Source of the DNA: DASZIT01 sp963819695
GTDB taxonomy: Bacteria > Actinomycetota > Acidimicrobiia > Acidimicrobiales > RAAP-2
DNA length: 64,000 bases
NCBI GenBank assembly: GCA_963819695.1
Contig: CAWFXD010000002.1
Span: 372,001-436,000 of the forward strand
Reading direction: 5' to 3'
Positions within the stretch are counted from its first letter, which is position 1. Each line of letters starts with the position of its first letter. The notes beneath the pieces are model-generated. The model was not told where the DNA came from and made no database searches. It saw nothing but the letters and a program-made list of their open reading frames with translations. This document shows positions 61,007 to 64,000 of this stretch, piece after piece. The translations under genes and the position numbers were made by a program.

Positions 61007-62232
61007 CGACCGCCGGAAGCACCGAGGGCCTGCTCCGCGAGCTGGCGCCGCAGGTCCTCGGTGCGGTGGTCCGCGGCTACGGCAGCTTCGCCGACGCCGA
61101 GGACGCCGTCCAGGAGGCTCTCGTCACTGCCGCCACCACCTGGTCCACCAACGGAGAGCCCGAGAACCCCCTGGGCTGGCTCATCCGGGTGGCCTCCCGC
61201 CGAATGGCCGACCAGTACCGCCAGGACGCCAACCGCCGCCGCCGGGAGGACCTCGCCGCATCCTGGTCCGTTTCCACCCCGGATCCGGCCCCGGGGGCCG
61301 ACGACACGCTGCTCCTGATCTTCATGTGCTGTCACCCGTTGCTCTCGCCGGCGTCGGCCATCTCCCTGACCCTCCGAGCCGTCGGCGGGCTCACCACCCG
61401 CGAGATCGCCTCCGCCTTCCTCGTCCCGGAGTCGACCATGGCCCAGCGGATCAGCCGGGCCAAGGCCAGGCTCAAAGGGTCGGACGAACCGTTCGCACTT
61501 CCGTCACCCGACCAGCGGGCCGATCGCCTGCGCTCGGTGCTCCATGTCCTCTACCTCCTGTTCAACGAGGGCTATGCCAGTAGCAGCGGCCCTGACCTGG
61601 CCCGTAGCGATCTGTCCGGTGAGGGCATCCGCCTGGCTCGGATCGTGCATGCCGCACTGCCCGAAGATCCCGAAGTGACCGGTTTGCTTGCCCTCATGTT
61701 GTTGACCGACGCCCGTCGGAGCGCCCGTACCCGTCCAGACGGCGAACTCGTCCCCCTTTCCCGGCAGGATCGGAGGCTGTGGGACCGGCAGCTGATCGCC
61801 GAGGGGGTGGCGCTCATCACCGGTGCTCTGGGACAGGGGAGGGTGGGGGAGTACCAGGTCCAAGCGGCGGTTGCCGCCGTCCACGACCAGGCTCCCAGCT
61901 ACGCCGACACCGACTGGTCTGAGATCCTGTCCCTCTACGGGCTGCTCGAACGGATGACTCACAATCCGATGGTGACCCTCAACCGGGCGGTGGCCGCGGC
62001 CATGACCATCGGGCCAAGTGCCGGCCTGGCGATGCTCGACGATCTCGGCCCGCGGCTCGGTGACCACCACCGCCTTCATTCCGTGCGCGGCCACCTTCTC
62101 GAAATGGCCGGCGACAGCAAGGGCGCCATCGCCGAACTTCGGACCGCCGCCGCCCTGACTACCAATCTTCGTGAGCAGCATTACCTCATCACAGAGGCGG
62201 CCCGCCTGACGACGGAGCTGGCCGAGGACTGA
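61003..62232 (+). CDS. ECF42-like RNA polymerase sigma factor with C-terminal extension
   Basis: 409 residues, much longer than a plain ECF (about 190). Sigma2 SFADAEDAVQEALVTAATTW near 25-44 and sigma4 GGLTTREIASAFLVPESTMAQRISRAKARL, followed by an extension of about 225 residues with helical repeat content (SGEGIRLARIVHAALPEDPEVTGLLALML, AVAAAMTIGPSAGLAMLDDLG) typical of the DUF6596/TPR-like tail. Such tails are needed for activity. No anti-sigma gene follows; the DGPF protein upstream is the known partner. GTG start at 61003. Confidence 0.9.
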   Translation: MTTAGSTEGLLRELAPQVLGAVVRGYGSFADAEDAVQEALVTAATTWSTNGEPENPLGWLIRVASRRMADQYRQDANRRRREDLAASWSVSTPDPAPGADDTLLLIFMCCHPLLSPASAISLTLRAVGGLTTREIASAFLVPESTMAQRISRAKARLKGSDEPFALPSPDQRADRLRSVLHVLYLLFNEGYASSSGPDLARSDLSGEGIRLARIVHAALPEDPEVTGLLALMLLTDARRSARTRPDGELVPLSRQDRRLWDRQLIAEGVALITGALGQGRVGEYQVQAAVAAVHDQAPSYADTDWSEILSLYGLLERMTHNPMVTLNRAVAAAMTIGPSAGLAMLDDLGPRLGDHHRLHSVRGHLLEMAGDSKGAIAELRTAAALTTNLREQHYLITEAARLTTELAED

Positions 62233-62375
62233 CCTCCCGCCGTCCTCACAGTTCCCTCACATGGTGTTCACCGGCATCTCATATCTCGCGCCCATGATGG
62301 AGATGTGACGAGACGTGGCCATCTGGCTCCCGACTCGGTCGGGCCGCCACCGGAATCGAGGTTGGGGCGATCAGT

Positions 62376-63692
62376 GTGAGTACCCACCCGTCCGCCTCGG
62401 TCGCCCTCCTCTACCGCCGGGCGGGATTCGGGGCGTCGGCCTCGCAGATCGCCGCCCTGTCGGCTCAGCCCTACTCCACCACCGTGGACCAGCTGGTGGG
62501 GCCGCTGGGGGGACCCGACCCCGGCGCCGACACCATCCCTGTGCCCCCGTTGTCCCCGCCGCCCACGAACTATGCCCAACTGAAGAATGACGCGACGGCC
62601 CGTCAGGCCCTGGCCCGCACCCTGGCCGTCCAGAAGGTCGCCCTGACCAACTGGTGGCTCGGGAGGATGGTTTCCACCACCAACCCGCTTCAGGAGAAGC
62701 TCACCTTCCTTCTCCACGGTCATTTCCCCACCGCCATCTCCAAGGTCCGATTTCCCATCTACATGTATGGACAGAACCAGCTCTTTCGGACCAAGGGGTC
62801 GGGCGACTTCGACGCCCTCACTCAGGCGGTGGCGACCGATCCCGCCATGCTGATCTGGCTCGACGCCGCGTCTGATATCGGCTCGAGTCCGAATGAGAAC
62901 TTCGCTCGAGAGTTGATGGAGCGCTTCACCATGGGCATCGGCAACTACACCGAAGACGACGTGCGGGCCGGCGCGGCTTGCTTCTCGGGTTGGCGGCTCA
63001 GTCGAGTGACCAGCGCCTTCACCATCGATGCCAAGCAGCACAACAACTCGCCGCAGACATTCCTCGGGAACCAGATCAACTCCGGCCAGCAAGCCATCGA
63101 TCTGGTCACCCACAGCAGTGCGTCGGCGAAATTCGTGCCCGCCGCTCTCTGGAGCCATCTGGCCTATCCGGTCACCACCCAGGACCCGGTGGTGGCCGAC
63201 CTTTCCCCTGGGTATGCAGCCGATCGAAACGTCGCCAATCTGCTGCGCGCCATCTTTCAGCATCCGTCGTTCGTGTCCGACGCATCGATCACCGGGCTGA
63301 TCAAGCAACCCACCGAGTACGTCGTCGGCGCCCTCCGGGCTCTCGGCGTCAAGGCAGCCAGCCTGGGCACCCTTCCCGTCCAAGCCACCCTCGCCGGGCT
63401 CGGGCAGGTGCTGTTCAACCCGCCCAGCGTCGGCGGTTGGGATCAGAACGAGTATTGGCTGTCGACGGCTGCCGCTCTGACCCGTTGGGACTTCGCCCAT
63501 CGCCTGGCCACCACCGCCGACATCTCGTCGGTCGCCGATCAACCGGCCGCCGCCCGGGTCGATGCCACCGCCGCCCTCTTGTCACTCACCGGGTGGTCGA
63601 CCACCACCGCGGCCGCTCTCCAGCCGGCGGCCGGCAATCCCGAGACCCTGGTGACCCTGGGTCTGGTATCCCCCGAGTACGTGAGCAACTGA
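62376..63692 (+). CDS. DUF1800 family protein
   Basis: 438 residues. GTG 62376. HLLYRRAGFGASASQIAAL-like start, LTFLLHGHFPTAI, NENFARELMERFTMGIGNYTEDDVRAGAACFSGW at about 171-204 (the DUF1800 hallmark), and FNPPSVGGWDQNEYWLS. No signal peptide is evident. DUF1800 and DUF1501 proteins are nearly always adjacent; the partner follows at 63699. Suggested to be secreted/exported surface enzymes of unknown reaction. Confidence 0.88.
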   Translation: MSTHPSASVALLYRRAGFGASASQIAALSAQPYSTTVDQLVGPLGGPDPGADTIPVPPLSPPPTNYAQLKNDATARQALARTLAVQKVALTNWWLGRMVSTTNPLQEKLTFLLHGHFPTAISKVRFPIYMYGQNQLFRTKGSGDFDALTQAVATDPAMLIWLDAASDIGSSPNENFARELMERFTMGIGNYTEDDVRAGAACFSGWRLSRVTSAFTIDAKQHNNSPQTFLGNQINSGQQAIDLVTHSSASAKFVPAALWSHLAYPVTTQDPVVADLSPGYAADRNVANLLRAIFQHPSFVSDASITGLIKQPTEYVVGALRALGVKAASLGTLPVQATLAGLGQVLFNPPSVGGWDQNEYWLSTAAALTRWDFAHRLATTADISSVADQPAAARVDATAALLSLTGWSTTTAAALQPAAGNPETLVTLGLVSPEYVSN

Positions 63693-63698
63693 GGCGCC

Positions 63699-64000
63699 AT
63701 GCACGACTTCCCGGAAGAGAACCCGTTCGTCCCTGCTCCGCCGTTTGCCCGGTCGGCCGGCCCGGTGGCGGACGCCGACGATCCTGACCGGCCGACGAGT
63801 GGGTTCAGCCGGCGAAGGTTCCTGGCCCTGGCCGGAGGCATGGGTGCGGTGGGAGCCCTCGGGGTGACGCTCGGTCCCCGAGCCTGGGATTCACTGTTCG
63901 GTGGGGGAACCGGTACCGGAGGGGCACTCGGCTCGTCAACCGGAAGGACCCTGGTGCTCCTGACCCTCTACGGCGGCAACGACGGGATGAATACTGTCAT
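63699..64000 (+). CDS. DUF1501 family protein, N-terminal part (cut by window edge)
   Basis: Visible 100 residues. SGFSRRRFLALAGGMGAVGALGV is a twin-arginine signal (RRRFL then hydrophobic run), so Tat export of a folded protein. LVLLTLYGGNDGMNTVI is the start of the DUF1501 sulfatase-like domain. Six bases downstream of DUF1800; the rest lies beyond 64000. Confidence 0.85.
   Translation, partial: MHDFPEENPFVPAPPFARSAGPVADADDPDRPTSGFSRRRFLALAGGMGAVGALGVTLGPRAWDSLFGGGTGTGGALGSSTGRTLVLLTLYGGNDGMNTV

Noticed and set aside
1..64000. Mobile elements or phage/integrase genes as the origin of the catabolic island
   Set aside because: I found no transposase, integrase, terminal repeats or tRNA attachment site, and base composition does not visibly change.

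Overview
The window is GC-rich (about two thirds G+C by eye), with many GTG and a few TTG starts, dense overlapping stop/start junctions, and protein families typical of a free-living high-GC actinobacterium. A C-terminal cell-wall repeat of the GYWL..DGGVFAFGDA type (59316-60359) and the mass of acyl-CoA, SDR and P450 genes fit an uncultured member of the Acidimicrobiia; this is inference from family content, not a placement. I saw no rRNA, tRNA, CRISPR array, insertion sequence or phage gene.

Region 1 (1-40600) is one long catabolic island. It holds five acyl-CoA dehydrogenase genes, two acyl-CoA/AMP ligases (one resembling the mycobacterial FadD3 type), four enoyl-CoA hydratase/isomerase genes, a CaiB-type CoA transferase, seven SDR dehydrogenases, three P450s, two Rieske oxygenase alpha subunits (one only a C-terminal end), a Baeyer-Villiger monooxygenase, three amidohydrolases, a cyclase-family hydrolase and a fused E1 alpha-beta 2-oxoacid/acetoin dehydrogenase. 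TetR regulators are interspersed (about 1.3, 18.7, 19.5 and 34 kb). The gene set reads as oxygenation of an alicyclic, terpenoid, steroid-like or aromatic substrate, ring cleavage, CoA activation and beta-oxidation; the substrate cannot be named from sequence. A near-palindromic operator based on GTACCGACC recurs in three divergent promoters (20.63, 26.80 and 29.70 kb) and ties the E1/SDR, amidohydrolase-SDR-dehydrogenase/cyclase, and BVMO/Rieske-P450 units into one predicted regulon.

Region 2 (40700-46000) is different: queD-queC-like genes translationally coupled to a family-9 glycosyltransferase and an unrecognised repeat-rich protein, facing a convergent DUF4254 / ferredoxin-NADP-reductase-like / CysH unit. 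The CysH has Thr at one expected iron-sulfur cysteine.

Region 3 (46000-54900) carries two SDRs, an AhpD-like protein plus epimerase pair, rhodanese plus cysteine-dioxygenase-like cupin, a DUF2834 membrane protein and a CrtI/PYROXD2-like oxidoreductase that share a TGTC-N6-GACA operator next to a TetR gene, then an ArsR-SRPBCC pair divergent from a solitary clpP with two matching operators.

Region 4 (54900-64000) is membrane and envelope related: DedA, a large secreted kelch/NHL propeller with a structured-looking leader, an alpha/beta hydrolase, a collagen-like protein with a BclA-type C-terminal domain, a DGPF protein with its ECF42-type sigma factor, and a DUF1800-DUF1501 (Tat) pair cut by the window edge.

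Quality warning: reading-frame breaks are very dense in the first 10 kb and sporadic to about 39 kb, but absent afterwards. Each broken gene still encodes a full family-like protein when frames are joined, so these look like base-call indels rather than real pseudogenes; joined products are described as such.
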